Positions 18,316 through 28,069 of a stretch of 64,000 nt of DNA are shown piece after piece; positions within the stretch are counted from its first letter, which is position 1; each line of letters begins with the position of its first letter. The notes below the pieces were generated by a model that saw only the letters and a list, made by a program, of their open reading frames with translations, did not search any database and had not been told where the DNA came from. Source of the stretch: Deltaproteobacteria bacterium (GTDB taxonomy: Bacteria; Desulfobacterota; Desulfobulbia; Desulfobulbales; Desulfocapsaceae); NCBI GenBank assembly GCA_026388715.1, contig JAPLJF010000002.1:1-64000 (forward strand), written 5' to 3'. Position numbers and translations under genes: made by a program.

Positions 18316-19740
18316 TTATCCCGCCAGTTCCTGGCTGAACAGCTTGTTGGCAAGGGCGGGATTGGCCTGCCCCTTGGTCTTCTGCATCAGCTGGCCGACA
18401 AAGTAACTCATGAGTTTGGTCTTACCATTCTTAAAGTCCGCGACCTGGCCGGGATTGTCGGCAATGATCTGACGAACAACAGCAAGGAGTTCGCCTTCAT
18501 TGGAGACCTGGCCCAGATTCTGTTCCTGGACCACGGTCTCCGGCCCCTTGCCGCTGGCCATCATCTCCAGGAAAACGGTCTTGGCGATCTTGCCGCTGAT
18601 TGTCCCCGCCTCCACCATGTTCACCAGAGATCCCAGTTGTTCCGCCGTGACTTTACAGGTGGAGAGCTCTTCACCCTTGAGCTCGCGCATCAGTTCGGTC
18701 ATGATCCAGTTAGAGACCTTCTTGGCCTGATTGCAGGTCTTGACCGCTGTCTCAAAATAGTCGGCCAGCTCACGGGAGCTGGTCAGCAGAGAGGCATCAT
18801 GCTCAGGCAGCTCGTAAGCCTCCATGAACCGGATCTTGCGTTCATCCGGCAGTTCGGGCAGGGTGGCGCGGATCGCCTCGATCCAAACATCATCGATCAC
18901 AATCGGCACCAGATCAGGACAGGGGAAATAGCGGTAATCATGGGCCTCTTCCTTGCCGCGCATGGACTCGGTGCAGTTGCGGTCGGGATTCCAGAGCAGG
19001 GTTTCCTGGACGATTGTGCCGCCGTCCATGAGGATGTCCCGCTGGCGGCGCACCTCGTATTCCAGCGCGCTCTGCACATTGCGAAACGAGTTCATGTTCT
19101 TGAGTTCGGTGCGGGTGCCAAGCTTTGCCTGGCCAACAGGGCGCAGGGAGATGTTGGCGTCACAACGGAAACTGCCCTCCTGCATGTTGCCGTCACAGAT
19201 ATCGAGATAACGGAGGATGGCGTGGATCTTGCGCAGATAGGCGGCGGCCTCTTCCGGGGAACGGAGATCCGGTTCGGATACGATCTCGAGCAGCGGTGTG
19301 CCGGTGCGGTTGAGATCCACATAGGAAACGGGTTCCCGGTCATCATGGATCAGTTTGCCGGCATCTTCCTCCATGTGCATGCGGGTGATGCCGATTTCCC
19401 GTTTTTTACCGCCTACCTCGATTTCCACCTGGCCATGTCCAACAATGGGCAGATCAAACTGGGAGGTCTGATAACCCTTTGGCAGATCAGGGTAAAAATA
19501 GTTTTTGCGGGCAAACTGATTGAAATGATTGATAGTTGAACCCGTAGCCAGGCCCATCTTGATGGCAAAATCCACCACTTTTTTATTGAGGACCGGCAGG
19601 GTACCTGGCATACCGAGACATACCGGGCAGGTCTGGGTGTTGGGCGGCGCCCCGAACTTTGTGGAACAGCCGCAGAAAATCTTGGATTCGGTCTTGAGCT
19701 GGGCGTGGATCTCCAGCCCGATTACGGTTTCAAATTCCAT
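18316..19740 (-). CDS. gatB: Aspartyl/glutamyl-tRNA amidotransferase subunit B
   Basis: A 474-residue GatB, the kinase/binding subunit of the GatCAB complex that converts Glu-tRNA(Gln) and Asp-tRNA(Asn) to the amides. The N-terminal [35 protein letters not shown] with the zinc cysteines, [11 protein letters not shown], the [25 protein letters not shown] signature and the C-terminal YqeY-like tail are all present. No gatA or gatC is adjacent. Confidence 0.97.
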   Translation of the reverse strand: MEFETVIGLEIHAQLKTESKIFCGCSTKFGAPPNTQTCPVCLGMPGTLPVLNKKVVDFAIKMGLATGSTINHFNQFARKNYFYPDLPKGYQTSQFDLPIVGHGQVEIEVGGKKREIGITRMHMEEDAGKLIHDDREPVSYVDLNRTGTPLLEIVSEPDLRSPEEAAAYLRKIHAILRYLDICDGNMQEGSFRCDANISLRPVGQAKLGTRTELKNMNSFRNVQSALEYEVRRQRDILMDGGTIVQETLLWNPDRNCTESMRGKEEAHDYRYFPCPDLVPIVIDDVWIEAIRATLPELPDERKIRFMEAYELPEHDASLLTSSRELADYFETAVKTCNQAKKVSNWIMTELMRELKGEELSTCKVTAEQLGSLVNMVEAGTISGKIAKTVFLEMMASGKGPETVVQEQNLGQVSNEGELLAVVRQIIADNPGQVADFKNGKTKLMSYFVGQLMQKTKGQANPALANKLFSQELAG

Positions 19741-19770
19741 CGTTATCTCATCGTATATACTATGTTCTTA

Positions 19771-20433
19771 TCATTCTTCTCTGCTTTCTGCCATCTGGCC
19801 CTTGGCATGGACCCATTTGCGAATCTTGACCAGTTCATCCTTCCAGTCATTACTGACTCGAATCTCCAGAAACATGCGGAAGAGGGCCTGCACCAGACGA
19901 ACCAGTTCTTCAAAGAGGAAGATGCGCTCGAGGATCATCCCCTCTTTTTCTTCCGGGCTGTCTCCGCCTTCCTGCGCCGGTCCGGTTTTCGGCAGTTTGA
20001 CATTGCGAAACTCCATGATGGCGGCGGCCATGGTAAAATTCCATTCATAATCATTCTGGGCCAGTTGGATTCGCGCCTGTTCCAGCTTTTTACCCATGAC
20101 TAGGCCGGTGCGCGCCTCTTTGAGTTCGCTTTGCAGACCGCTGCAGATGCACTTTTCGCTGGACTCGCCTTCACCGTATTCAAGAAGCATATGTTTTTCA
20201 AAGACGACGGTAATGTCACCCTGACCGGGCAGCTCCACACTGCCGCCGCGTTCTTCGCTCTTCCACCACAGCCAGGTAAGAAATTCCTGGCCGATAAATC
20301 GTTTTTCAGCAATAAGATCAACTAAATCCATAATGTAGTCACAAGATAAGCACCAACGTCGATGATGGTCGACGAGGCTAATAAGGGTTCTTTGTAACGG
20401 CTCTTCATTGGTTTTTGGTATATTATCTGCCAA
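19771..20433 (-). CDS. Hypothetical protein paired with the RdgC-like gene
   Basis: A 220-residue soluble, acidic protein. I do not recognise a catalytic motif. It contains an early WCLSCDYIMDLVDLIAEKRFIGQEFLTWLWWKSEE segment and a charged, probably helical C-terminus. It starts at TTG 20433 with only a weak ribosome site, so the true start is uncertain. It is downstream of the RdgC-like gene on the same strand. RdgC C-terminal regions contain similar text, so it may be the other half of a split RdgC-like system. Confidence 0.7.
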   Translation of the reverse strand: MADNIPKTNEEPLQRTLISLVDHHRRWCLSCDYIMDLVDLIAEKRFIGQEFLTWLWWKSEERGGSVELPGQGDITVVFEKHMLLEYGEGESSEKCICSGLQSELKEARTGLVMGKKLEQARIQLAQNDYEWNFTMAAAIMEFRNVKLPKTGPAQEGGDSPEEKEGMILERIFLFEELVRLVQALFRMFLEIRVSNDWKDELVKIRKWVHAKGQMAESREE

Positions 20434-20488
20434 ACGCCACTCAAAGAAACAACCGGAAAAAATTGGCTGTTTCTTTGAAGCGGCATAA

Positions 20489-20539
20489 GGTGCCGTAATA
20501 AAATAAGCAAAAAAGCACTGCTTATTTCATAACGGCACC
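20489..20539. repeat. Near-perfect 21-bp hairpin between the RdgC-like genes
   Basis: Arms 20489-20509 and 20519-20539 (GGTGCCGTAATA... / ...AACGGCACC) pair with two mismatches around a 9-base loop. It begins exactly at the TAG of the RdgC-like gene. There is no T-tract, so it may stabilise or process the bicistronic mRNA rather than terminate it. Confidence 0.6.
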
Positions 20540-21144
20540 TAAACAAAGATGTCGGGGGTGATAGCCGCCAGGCGCTGCGTGTCATCGTCATCCAGGAGGC
20601 GTTCTGCCATGTAATAAGGGATCTGCTGGACAATAAGCAGGCCGAAGGTCTCCTTGAACAGGTCTTCAAGCAGGGCGTGCGCCTTCTTGTTGGTGCTGAA
20701 AAAGAGCAGGGTTGATTCCGACAGGTTCCAGCACAGGTCGTATACCGCCGGAATTGGCGCCGCTTTCTTCATCAGTTCGTTCTGGATTCGCTCCCTGATC
20801 TCTATCTTCATGGAGCGGCCAATCTTCGGGATCTGCTTTTCCTTTTTGATCCGCTCCTCCTCCTTCTGTGCAAATTTTTTCAGGATGGCCGGGGCCACCT
20901 TGCGTTCATCAATACGCAGGGAGAGGGTGACATAATCGCCGCTGGCATAGGAGGCGAACTGGAAATCGGCATCAAACATATTCTGGACCGAGACCCAGCC
21001 GACGGAAAATTCATCATAGGTCTCATCAATATCCTTGAAAGAAAAGGCCGTGATCCGTTCTGCGGCAAAATCCCAGAAATTTTCCGGAATATCTCCTTCG
21101 ACGCTGAAGCGGACAAAACTTGCCGAACCATTGAGAAAACCCAT
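20539..21144 (-). CDS. RdgC-like recombination-associated protein, short form
   Basis: A 201-residue protein with the N-terminal features of RdgC: GFLNGSASFVRFSVEGDIP, a SVGWVSVQNMFD segment near residue 50, YVTLSLRIDERKVAPAILKKF and RSMKIEIRERIQNELMKKAAPIP. RdgC forms a DNA-binding ring that limits RecA loading. The E. coli protein is about 300 residues, so this is a shortened version; the following 220-residue gene may supply the rest. The assignment is by motif recognition only. Confidence 0.75.
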   Translation of the reverse strand: MGFLNGSASFVRFSVEGDIPENFWDFAAERITAFSFKDIDETYDEFSVGWVSVQNMFDADFQFASYASGDYVTLSLRIDERKVAPAILKKFAQKEEERIKKEKQIPKIGRSMKIEIRERIQNELMKKAAPIPAVYDLCWNLSESTLLFFSTNKKAHALLEDLFKETFGLLIVQQIPYYMAERLLDDDDTQRLAAITPDIFV

Positions 21145-21374
21145 ATTTTTAACCCTGCTCCCAGGCCCGGATAAGCGCCGGAAAAATGATAGTTGTTATA
21201 ATAGTTGATGTTTCGAGGTTAACGGCATCAATATACATCATTCATTTCTCATGGTCACATCAAAAATCGTAGGGCCGACCTTTGTTCCTCTTTTAACGTT
21301 CCTTATGATCAGTTGGAAATCCCTTGACTGACGAGGATAGAGATGATAAATGCTTTCATGGAAGTGTTTTTCTG

Positions 21375-21403
21375 TTGACAGGCAGAAAATGACCTTGTAT
21401 AAG
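21375..21403 (+). promoter_or_regulatory. Sigma70-type promoter of the tRNA-Lys/tRNA-Glu operon
   Basis: TTGACA at 21375-21380, a 17-base spacer and TATAAG at 21398-21403, 12 bases before the tRNA-Lys. This is the strongest promoter match in the window. The 230 bases before it (21145-21374) contain no gene. Confidence 0.7.
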
Positions 21404-21415
21404 GCGTAGCTTTAC

Positions 21416-21491
21416 GGGTCGTTAACTCAGTTGGTAGAGTATCTGACTTTTAATCAGAGAGTCGCGCGTTCAAGTCGCGCACGACCCACCA
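21416..21491 (+). tRNA. tRNA-Lys(TTT)
   Basis: Acceptor GGGTCGT pairs with ACGACCC, CCA is encoded, the anticodon loop CTTTTAA gives TTT, and the T-arm has GTTCAAGTC. It reads AAA and AAG. Confidence 0.96.
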
Positions 21492-21503
21492 TTGTTCATA
21501 CTG

Positions 21504-21581
21504 GTCCCCATCGTCTAGTCAGGTCCAGGACATCGGCCTTTCACGCCGACAACACCGGTTCAAATCCGGTTGGGGACGCCA
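21504..21581 (+). tRNA. tRNA-Glu(TTC)
   Basis: Acceptor GTCCCCA pairs with TGGGGAC, GCCA is encoded, the anticodon loop CTTTCAC gives TTC, and the T-arm has GGTTCAAATCC. It lies 12 bases after tRNA-Lys. It is a substrate of GatCAB-type pathways and the last housekeeping gene before the CRISPR-Cas island, but no repeated tRNA 3' end (attachment site) was seen downstream. Confidence 0.95.
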
Positions 21582-21591
21582 TATAACCTTA

Positions 21592-21630
21592 AAAGGGGCA
21601 TTCAGATTCATTCTGGATGCCCCTTTTTTT
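21592..21630 (+). terminator. Rho-independent terminator of the tRNA operon
   Basis: AAAGGGGCATTCAGA pairs with TCTGGATGCCCCTTT apart from one mismatched step, followed by a run of T residues, 10 bases after tRNA-Glu. Confidence 0.88.
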
Positions 21631-21639
21631 GTCTTCATT

Positions 21640-22055
21640 TTTTACTGCTGATCCGTATTCCATTTCAGTGATGTCCGGTTAGGTTTTTGCATTTAACTTC
21701 CACCCTCCCTGACGGTAAGGGGCTATTGTCCCAGCATTATTCGGGGAACATGGCCAGACGGAAGGAGCTGAAATCCCCTCCCCCCGTGCTGTTCGGGGGG
21801 AGGGTGAGGGTGGGGGGCTCTCTTGCAAAAACCCCCATCCCACCCTTCCTCCCTCCAGGTGGAAGGGACTTTTAGAACAGTAATGCAATATTCTAACTGG
21901 ACAACACTGATTCCATTTATCAGTTGGGTGAGAAATATCCGGGGTGAAATTCACCGGGGTTTTTTGTGTTTTTGCATAAAATTGTTGCTTTCTTCGATAG
22001 CATTGGCAAGAGTGGATGTTTCTGATCCCTCTTCGTCCCTTTGCCGGAGAAAACA
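21640..22055. other. Non-coding gap before the CRISPR-Cas island
   Basis: About 416 bases without a credible gene. It holds a G/C hairpin (arms 21776-21786 and 21794-21804, CCCTCCCCCCG / CGGGGGGAGGG, loop of 7). A run of C/T-rich and G/A-rich tracts follows to about 21870. The composition is unlike the flanking genes. It probably carries the promoter for the WYL gene, but none is clear. Confidence 0.4.
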
Positions 22056-23027
22056 ATGAGCACGTTTGACCGCATTTTCCAACTGCGTATCATCCTCCAT
22101 TCCCGTCGTTATCCGATCACCATGCACGAACTGGCGGGGCGGATGGAATGTTCCCCTCCTACGGTCAAGCGGATGATCGCTAAACTGCGCCATGAAATGG
22201 GGGCGCCCATTCGTTATGATAAGGCGCAAAACGGCTATATCCTGGACCGGAACGGCGGTGATCAATACGAGCTGCCCGGCCTCTGGTTCAGCCTTTCCGA
22301 ACTCCAGGCCCTGCTCACTGTTCATGAATTGCTCAGCCGTATGCAGCCAGGTCTGCTCCGGCAGGAATTTTCTTTATTCCGGCAGCGGATTGAATCGATC
22401 CTGCAAACCAACAATGTGGCCACGGGTGAAGTTTTCCGTCGGTTTCGCTTTCATAGTGTGGGCGCGCGTCCTTGTCTGCCGGAAAATTTTCATACCGCCG
22501 CCTCAGCCACCCTGCAACGCCGTAAACTGGATCTGCACTATCACAATCGGGCCAATGATTGTGTCTCCAGCCGGATTGTCTCCCCCCAGCGACTGATCTA
22601 TTACCGGGAAAACTGGTATCTCGACACCTGGTGCCATCAGGCCGATGGATTGCGCACCCTTGCCCTTGACCGTATCCGTGATCTTGTCATGCTCCCGGAG
22701 GAGGCGATGGAAATCCCGGATGAACAGCTTGATCGATATTATAGCGGTTCCTTTGGGATCTTTTCCGGCCCGGCGACGCAGACCGCCATCCTGCGTTTTA
22801 CCCCGCAACGCGCCCGCTGGGTGGCCGAGGAACAATGGCACCCGGATCAGCAGGGAAGCTGGCTGGATGATGGCTCTTATCAACTCAGTCTGCCCTATGG
22901 CGACTCCCGTGAACTGGTGCTTGATATCCTGCGCTATGGCCCGGATGTCGAGGTGATGGCACCGGATGAACTGCGCCACGAGATTAAGGAAAGGTTGATT
23001 GCGGCTTTAAAGCAATACGAAAAATAA
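22056..23027 (+). CDS. WYL-domain transcriptional regulator of the CRISPR-Cas locus
   Basis: A 323-residue regulator with an N-terminal winged helix-turn-helix (residues ~5-60: RRYPITMHELAGRMECSPPTVKRMIAKL), a central WYL domain (residues ~140-215; the signature appears as ENWYLDTWC after RRKLDLHYHN) and a C-terminal WCX region. WYL domains sense ligands such as nucleotides and often control phage defence. ATG 22056 was chosen for the GGAG at 22045. It is on the same strand as cas1, 262 bases upstream, and likely controls the operon, perhaps through the inverted repeat at 23097-23152. Confidence 0.9.
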   Translation: MSTFDRIFQLRIILHSRRYPITMHELAGRMECSPPTVKRMIAKLRHEMGAPIRYDKAQNGYILDRNGGDQYELPGLWFSLSELQALLTVHELLSRMQPGLLRQEFSLFRQRIESILQTNNVATGEVFRRFRFHSVGARPCLPENFHTAASATLQRRKLDLHYHNRANDCVSSRIVSPQRLIYYRENWYLDTWCHQADGLRTLALDRIRDLVMLPEEAMEIPDEQLDRYYSGSFGIFSGPATQTAILRFTPQRARWVAEEQWHPDQQGSWLDDGSYQLSLPYGDSRELVLDILRYGPDVEVMAPDELRHEIKERLIAALKQYEK

Positions 23028-23096
23028 AAAAAGCTCACAGGATCATATTTTGACCCACCTCTGTGGGTATGATAAAAAAGTCCTACGGTAGCGTAG

Positions 23097-23152
23097 TTGA
23101 CAAGATAGATAAAAGGAAGAGGGGACAATCCGTTTGTGATCTATCTGTCAAG
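23097..23152. promoter_or_regulatory. Candidate operator: inverted repeat upstream of cas1
   Basis: TTGACAAGATAGAT (23097-23110) and ATCTATCTGTCAAG (23139-23152) are inverted copies apart from one inserted base, separated by 28 bases. The left half contains a -35-like TTGACA. The position, 138 bases before the cas1 start and after the WYL gene, fits an operator for that regulator, by inference only. Confidence 0.45.
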
Positions 23153-23289
23153 ATGATTGCATCGGATATTGCGCTGCGAGATCAAGGACAGGTTGATGGC
23201 CGTCCTGAATGGTGCCAATTGTGCCATATATTATTCGAAGTGAGCAGAGTGATGGTAATGAACAATATAATTGGAAAGGAGTAAAGTTG

Positions 23290-24249
23290 ATGGATGACCT
23301 GTCCCCGTCAGACTTAAAAACAATTCTGCATTCCAAACGGGCCAATATGTATTACCTGGAGCATTGTCGGGTCATGCAAAAAGATGGCCGGGTGCTGTAT
23401 CTCACCGAAGCCAAAAAAGACAATCTCTATTTTAATATTCCCATTGCCAATACCACCGTAATACTCTTGGGTACAGGTACTTCCATCACCCAGGCCGCGG
23501 TGCGTATGCTGGCCCAGGCAGGTGTGCTTATTGGTTTTTGCGGTGGTGGTGGCACGCCGCTTTATATGGGCAATGACATCGAATGGCTAACCCCGCAGAG
23601 CGAATACCGGCCCACGGAATACCTGCAAGGCTGGCTCTCTTTCTGGTTTGACGATGAACAGCGTCTGCAAGTCGCTAAAGCATTGCAGCACGCCCGGATC
23701 GACTTTTTACGGCAAGTCTGGCGCAAGGACCGTGAATTGGTCCTTGCGGGTTTTGATGCCAATGATCCAGCCATTGCCAACGCCTTGGATGCTTGTTGCT
23801 CTCAAATAGCCAGTGCCACAAAAACTACCTACCTGCTGGCTTCCGAAGCCAACCTGACCAAACAACTCTACAAAGTTGCGGCCCGGCAAAACAACATGAC
23901 CGATTTTGTCCGTGAACGCGAAGCCACCGACAAGGCCAACGGCTTTCTCAACCATGGCAACTATCTGGCCTATGGTCTTGCCGCCTCCACGCTTTGGGTA
24001 TTGGGCATCCCTCACGGCTTTGCCGTCATGCACGGCAAAACCCGACGCGGCGCCCTGGTGTTTGATATTGCCGACCTGGTCAAAGACGCCATTGTCTTGC
24101 CTTGGGCGTTCATCTGCGCCAAGGAAAACGCCACCGAGCAGGAATTTCGCCAACAATGCCTACAGGCCTTTGCCGATCACAAAGCGTTGGATGTGATGTT
24201 CGATCAGGTTAAGGCCTTGGCCTTAACCCAGAGGGAGGAGCTCCAGTGA
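23290..24249 (+). CDS. cas1: CRISPR-associated Cas1, subtype I-F
   Basis: A 319-residue Cas1 integrase. It begins with SDLKTILHSKRANMYYLEHCRVMQKDGRVLYLTE, as I-F Cas1 proteins do. The central GTGTSITQAAVRMLAQAG is present, and the catalytic metal-binding region includes HGKTRRGALVFDIADLVKD near residues 260-280. It inserts new spacers together with the Cas2 part of Cas2-3. ATG 23290 is chosen because AAGGAG lies at 23276-23281; the frame stays open further upstream without a ribosome site. It overlaps the next gene by 4 bases. Confidence 0.97.
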   Translation: MDDLSPSDLKTILHSKRANMYYLEHCRVMQKDGRVLYLTEAKKDNLYFNIPIANTTVILLGTGTSITQAAVRMLAQAGVLIGFCGGGGTPLYMGNDIEWLTPQSEYRPTEYLQGWLSFWFDDEQRLQVAKALQHARIDFLRQVWRKDRELVLAGFDANDPAIANALDACCSQIASATKTTYLLASEANLTKQLYKVAARQNNMTDFVREREATDKANGFLNHGNYLAYGLAASTLWVLGIPHGFAVMHGKTRRGALVFDIADLVKDAIVLPWAFICAKENATEQEFRQQCLQAFADHKALDVMFDQVKALALTQREELQ

Positions 24250-25136
24250 GAACGGATATGACATTATTTGAAGATTACCAGATTCGCCGGATCTACGATG
24301 AAGAGGCTGAAACATGGTGGTTTTCAGTCGTTGATATTGTGCGTGTTCTGACCCAGCAGCCTGATTACCAGACTGCCCGAAAATACTGGAATAAGCTAAA
24401 ACAAAGACTTGCCGGAGAAGGAAGTCAACTGGTGACAAATTGTCACCAGTTGAAAATGGTTGCTAGCGACGGCAAGCAACGCCTCACAGATGTTGCCACA
24501 GCAGAAACGCTATTGCGTCTTGTTCAAAGTGTACCCAGTCCTAAAGCTGAACCGATCAAGCTTTGGTTGGCCAAGGTAGGATATGAACGGATGCAGGAAA
24601 TGACTGATCCGGCAATGGCCCTTAATCGCGCCAGAGAAACCTGGCAAAAGCACGGGCGCAGTGAGAAATGGATTCAACAACGCATGACCGGTCAGGAAAC
24701 CAGAAGTAAACTGACTGACTATTGGAGCGACCACGAGATAAAGCAGGGGAATGAATTTGCCATTCTCACGAATATCATCCATCAGGAGTGGTCCGGTATT
24801 GGCGTGAAAAAACATAAAGAACTGAAACATCTTACAAGCCAGAACCTGCGCGATCACATGAGTGAGGCAGAGTTAATTTTCACCGCACTGGCAGAATTAT
24901 CCACTCGTCAAATTGCGGAAAGTAAAAAGGCGACAGGATTCAATGAAAACAAAAGTGCGGCCAAAACTGGCGGCAATATTGCGCAAAAGGCCCGCAAGGA
25001 ACTTGAGGAAAAAACCGGCGGCAAAGTAGTTACATCTGAAAACTATTTACCCCCTGCCAACAAGCAGATTGATCAAAAAGGAAGCAAGAAAACGATATAC
25101 TCCGGAAAACCATCCAGTAAGAAAAAGGTGACCTGA
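24246..25136 (+). CDS. BRO-N / DinD-like protein embedded in the cas operon
   Basis: A 296-residue protein. Residues ~5-115 resemble the BRO-N/antirepressor domain (FEDYQIRRIYDEEAETWWFSVVDIVRVLTQQPDYQTARKYWNKLKQRL and KQRLTDVATAETLLRLVQSVPSPKAEPIKLWLAKVG). The rest resembles the C-terminus of DinD, an SOS-induced protein (NEFAILTNIIHQEWSGIGVKKHKELK, MSEAELIFTALAELSTRQIAE, GGNIAQKARKELEEKTGGKVV). It starts with GTG at 24246, overlapping the cas1 stop, with GGAGGAG just upstream, and ends one base before cas2-3, so it is a true operon member. Canonical I-F2 operons have nothing here. E. coli DinD inhibits RecA; whether this one does is unknown. Confidence 0.85.
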   Translation: MRTDMTLFEDYQIRRIYDEEAETWWFSVVDIVRVLTQQPDYQTARKYWNKLKQRLAGEGSQLVTNCHQLKMVASDGKQRLTDVATAETLLRLVQSVPSPKAEPIKLWLAKVGYERMQEMTDPAMALNRARETWQKHGRSEKWIQQRMTGQETRSKLTDYWSDHEIKQGNEFAILTNIIHQEWSGIGVKKHKELKHLTSQNLRDHMSEAELIFTALAELSTRQIAESKKATGFNENKSAAKTGGNIAQKARKELEEKTGGKVVTSENYLPPANKQIDQKGSKKTIYSGKPSSKKKVT

Positions 25137-25137
25137 C

Positions 25138-28068
25138 ATGATGGTGACCTTCATCTCCCAATGCGAAAAAAACGCCCTCAAGAAAACAAGGCGGGTACTC
25201 GATGCCTTTGCCAATCGCATCGGTGACAACACCTGGCAAACCGTCATCACGGAAGCAGGTCTCAATACCGTCAAAAAAATGCTGCGCCAGACTGCCAGCA
25301 AAAGCACCGCCGTATCCTGCCACTGGATCAGAAGCCGATCCAGAAGCCAGTTTTTATGGGTGGTGGGGAATAAAAGCAAGTTTGATGAACAGGGTGTGGT
25401 GCCGGTGAACTATACAAGCAATCAAATAATAATTGGAGATATTGAAATTATGGCTGATCAAATTTACGCCAATACAAAGGGGCAAAGGTTGGACCAGCAT
25501 TTGTTTGCGGTGGGATATATTGCGTATCAGATCGTAAAACGGTTGGTCCCTCAAGACAACAACCTGGCAATAGCTGTTTTTATAGCTGGGTGCTGGCATG
25601 ATATCGGCAAAATTGATCCGGTATTTCAGGATTGGTTGAGCAAGCTGCTAAATAAGAAAAATTTTGAAGATGTGCCTGATGACGGGCAGCACATAGATAA
25701 AAAAACCGGAAAGTTTTCCTGGCAAAAACATCCTCGGCACAATGAAATTTCGCTCTTGTTGTTTCATTTGTTATTTAATGCAGAAGGCATCAACCAGGAT
25801 TCACATGCCAGAAGTAAACATGCACTCTATTGGCACCATGCCAAACCTCTCAGGGACAGAATTAACGAAATCAAGAGAATGATAGGGGTATTCAATAAGC
25901 TGGAAAACCTGGAGCAGAGTTATCCAAAATTGACTGCATCAGTAGAAGCAATATTGAAATCAATAAAAGATATTGCCGATGGATACCTTGATAACATGCC
26001 CGCGGAGATTGATCGGCTAAACATTCCAAAGTTCGACAATATTGAAGATGCACTGGAACAAGTAGATTTGCCTAAGTACAAGAGCTATTCAGCAAAAGAA
26101 TCTATCGATAAATATCGCAATCTAATCAAACATAACGCATTAAACAATCTTGCCCGCTCCGCGTTGATTACCGCTGATCGATTAGTATCCAAAAGTTTCA
26201 CAGGTGTCTCACTCAATGAGCACATCAATAACCATTTATTGGCTGAGATTCTTGACCAGGCATTTCAGAAAGATCGTGGGCTGAAACAGCATATTCGGCA
26301 ATGCCTGGATGGATTTAATCAAACTAATCCAGATACGGAGCGAAATAGACAACAGGCCAAGGCGGCAAAAGATTTGTCGGACAAGGACGTCACCATAGGT
26401 GTTCTGAAAGGGCCTGCGGGATGCGGGAAAACCAAAATTGCACTGGAGTGGGCGTTAAATACTGAAGTGAAAAAGATGTTTTGGGTTTGTCCACGGGTGC
26501 AGATTTGTGAGGGCTTGTTTAAGGATCTACAAGGTAAAGAATACCTTCCTAACTCAAAACTTGAAATCTGTACCGGAGAGATCAAGCAAACACTGGATTC
26601 TGGAAAACTCGTAGATACCCCGGAGGGTAGTGAGTTCTCCGGCGATATTGTCATCACCACAATTGATCAAATCGTCAACTCTATTACTACCCATCGCAAT
26701 GTCACCACACTGGTGGATTTTATGAATTCCCATGTGGTGTTTGATGAATATCACGAATACATCAATATGCCGGCATTCAACCTGCTGTTTGCGGAATTGG
26801 TGGAGTGCAAAAAATATCAGCAAAATGAGGATAATACATCACCAAATACACTGTTGGTATCGGCGACACCAAACCCGTTGTTTGTCACGAAATTTTTGCA
26901 ACTACCTGAAAGAGATATGGTTGGAATCGATAGCTTTAACAACAGCCAGTATCAAATAGAGTTTATTGAATTTGATGAAAAAAACGAAGATGCCGGTAAT
27001 CCTCTGTTCCAAGAGCAGTCGGCCAATACTTTTGTTATCAGTAATACCGCGATTACCGCCCAAAAAAGCTTTATTGATAATCAGGAGAAAGAGAATGGCA
27101 TACTACTCCATTCAAAATTCAAAAAATCAGACCGGGAGGATTTGTTTGAAAAGGTGTTTAATGCCTTTAAGAAAAATGGCACCAAAAACTATGACTTATT
27201 ACGCAGCGGCCCAGTCGTCCAGGCATCACTCAATATCACCTGCGATAAAATGATCAGTGAAATGACCCATGCGGAAAACTTTCTGCAACGGATGGGAAGA
27301 CTGGACCGTTTTGGTCAAAATAAGCCGGTGAATCAGTACGTAATTGCGATAACAAGTGCTGTAAAAAATGGAAGTTCAAGAGACAGTAGTTCGCGTTTCT
27401 TGAATTCCCTGAAAAGTTTGCAAAGCTCAAAAGCCTGGTTTGATTTTCTGCAAAATGAGTTGCCTGAGAATGCAGTCACGATTAGTCAGATTTATGATCT
27501 GTATGACCGCTTTTATCAGGACGAAAATTACTGCCGATTGGTTGAACAAGACCTGGTTGCCGCTCTCAAGGACAGTGTTATCAGGATTGAACTAGAGCTC
27601 ATCGACCCTGTGACGTTACCGTCATATAAAAAAGAAGAAAACAAAATTAAAATCAAAAAACATTCTCTCCGAGGCGACAATCGTTTTGTGCAGATGGCAG
27701 TTTGCAGTGTCATCAATCGAAACGATCATACATTCACAGGTGAATATGCCTATTCAGAAGAACATTCAGAAGAAAGCTTAACCTATGGAGTAGATGTTAT
27801 TTGTGGGCATGGTATTGCAGAGCAGGATTTGTTGGCCTTTATGGCAAAGAAACATCATAACATTAAGCAGGTGATAAAAGCATATAATGACAGCCAATTA
27901 TTGAACGAAGCGAGAAATCCGGAAACGCCAATATACTTAAGTTACACACCTGCTGACCTGAAGAAGGTGGAAGCACAGCCAAATTCATATGCAATTTACT
28001 ATGCAATAGGAACGCACCAGCCCATCGGGGCGATATCATTAAAACAACTCAACAGTAAAGGAGATTAG
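25138..28068 (+). CDS. cas3: Cas2-Cas3 fusion nuclease-helicase, subtype I-F
   Basis: A 976-residue fusion typical of I-F. Residues ~1-95 are a Cas2 domain. The HD nuclease follows, with H121, the HD pair H154-D155 in CWHDIGK, and further histidines in [10 protein letters not shown]. The helicase has Walker [10 protein letters not shown] near 425-433, a DExH box VVFDEYHEY (D536), SATPNPLF and the arginine motif [10 protein letters not shown]. It degrades target DNA after Cascade binding, and its Cas2 part joins Cas1 in spacer acquisition. Start ATG 25138 or 25141. It is shorter than canonical I-F Cas2-3 (about 1,100 residues). Confidence 0.96.
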   Translation: MMVTFISQCEKNALKKTRRVLDAFANRIGDNTWQTVITEAGLNTVKKMLRQTASKSTAVSCHWIRSRSRSQFLWVVGNKSKFDEQGVVPVNYTSNQIIIGDIEIMADQIYANTKGQRLDQHLFAVGYIAYQIVKRLVPQDNNLAIAVFIAGCWHDIGKIDPVFQDWLSKLLNKKNFEDVPDDGQHIDKKTGKFSWQKHPRHNEISLLLFHLLFNAEGINQDSHARSKHALYWHHAKPLRDRINEIKRMIGVFNKLENLEQSYPKLTASVEAILKSIKDIADGYLDNMPAEIDRLNIPKFDNIEDALEQVDLPKYKSYSAKESIDKYRNLIKHNALNNLARSALITADRLVSKSFTGVSLNEHINNHLLAEILDQAFQKDRGLKQHIRQCLDGFNQTNPDTERNRQQAKAAKDLSDKDVTIGVLKGPAGCGKTKIALEWALNTEVKKMFWVCPRVQICEGLFKDLQGKEYLPNSKLEICTGEIKQTLDSGKLVDTPEGSEFSGDIVITTIDQIVNSITTHRNVTTLVDFMNSHVVFDEYHEYINMPAFNLLFAELVECKKYQQNEDNTSPNTLLVSATPNPLFVTKFLQLPERDMVGIDSFNNSQYQIEFIEFDEKNEDAGNPLFQEQSANTFVISNTAITAQKSFIDNQEKENGILLHSKFKKSDREDLFEKVFNAFKKNGTKNYDLLRSGPVVQASLNITCDKMISEMTHAENFLQRMGRLDRFGQNKPVNQYVIAITSAVKNGSSRDSSSRFLNSLKSLQSSKAWFDFLQNELPENAVTISQIYDLYDRFYQDENYCRLVEQDLVAALKDSVIRIELELIDPVTLPSYKKEENKIKIKKHSLRGDNRFVQMAVCSVINRNDHTFTGEYAYSEEHSEESLTYGVDVICGHGIAEQDLLAFMAKKHHNIKQVIKAYNDSQLLNEARNPETPIYLSYTPADLKKVEAQPNSYAIYYAIGTHQPIGAISLKQLNSKGD

Positions 28069-28069
28069 T

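Noticed and set aside
18637..19539. A 300-codon plus-strand ORF opposite gatB
   Set aside because: Antisense to a clearly real gene with no family features.
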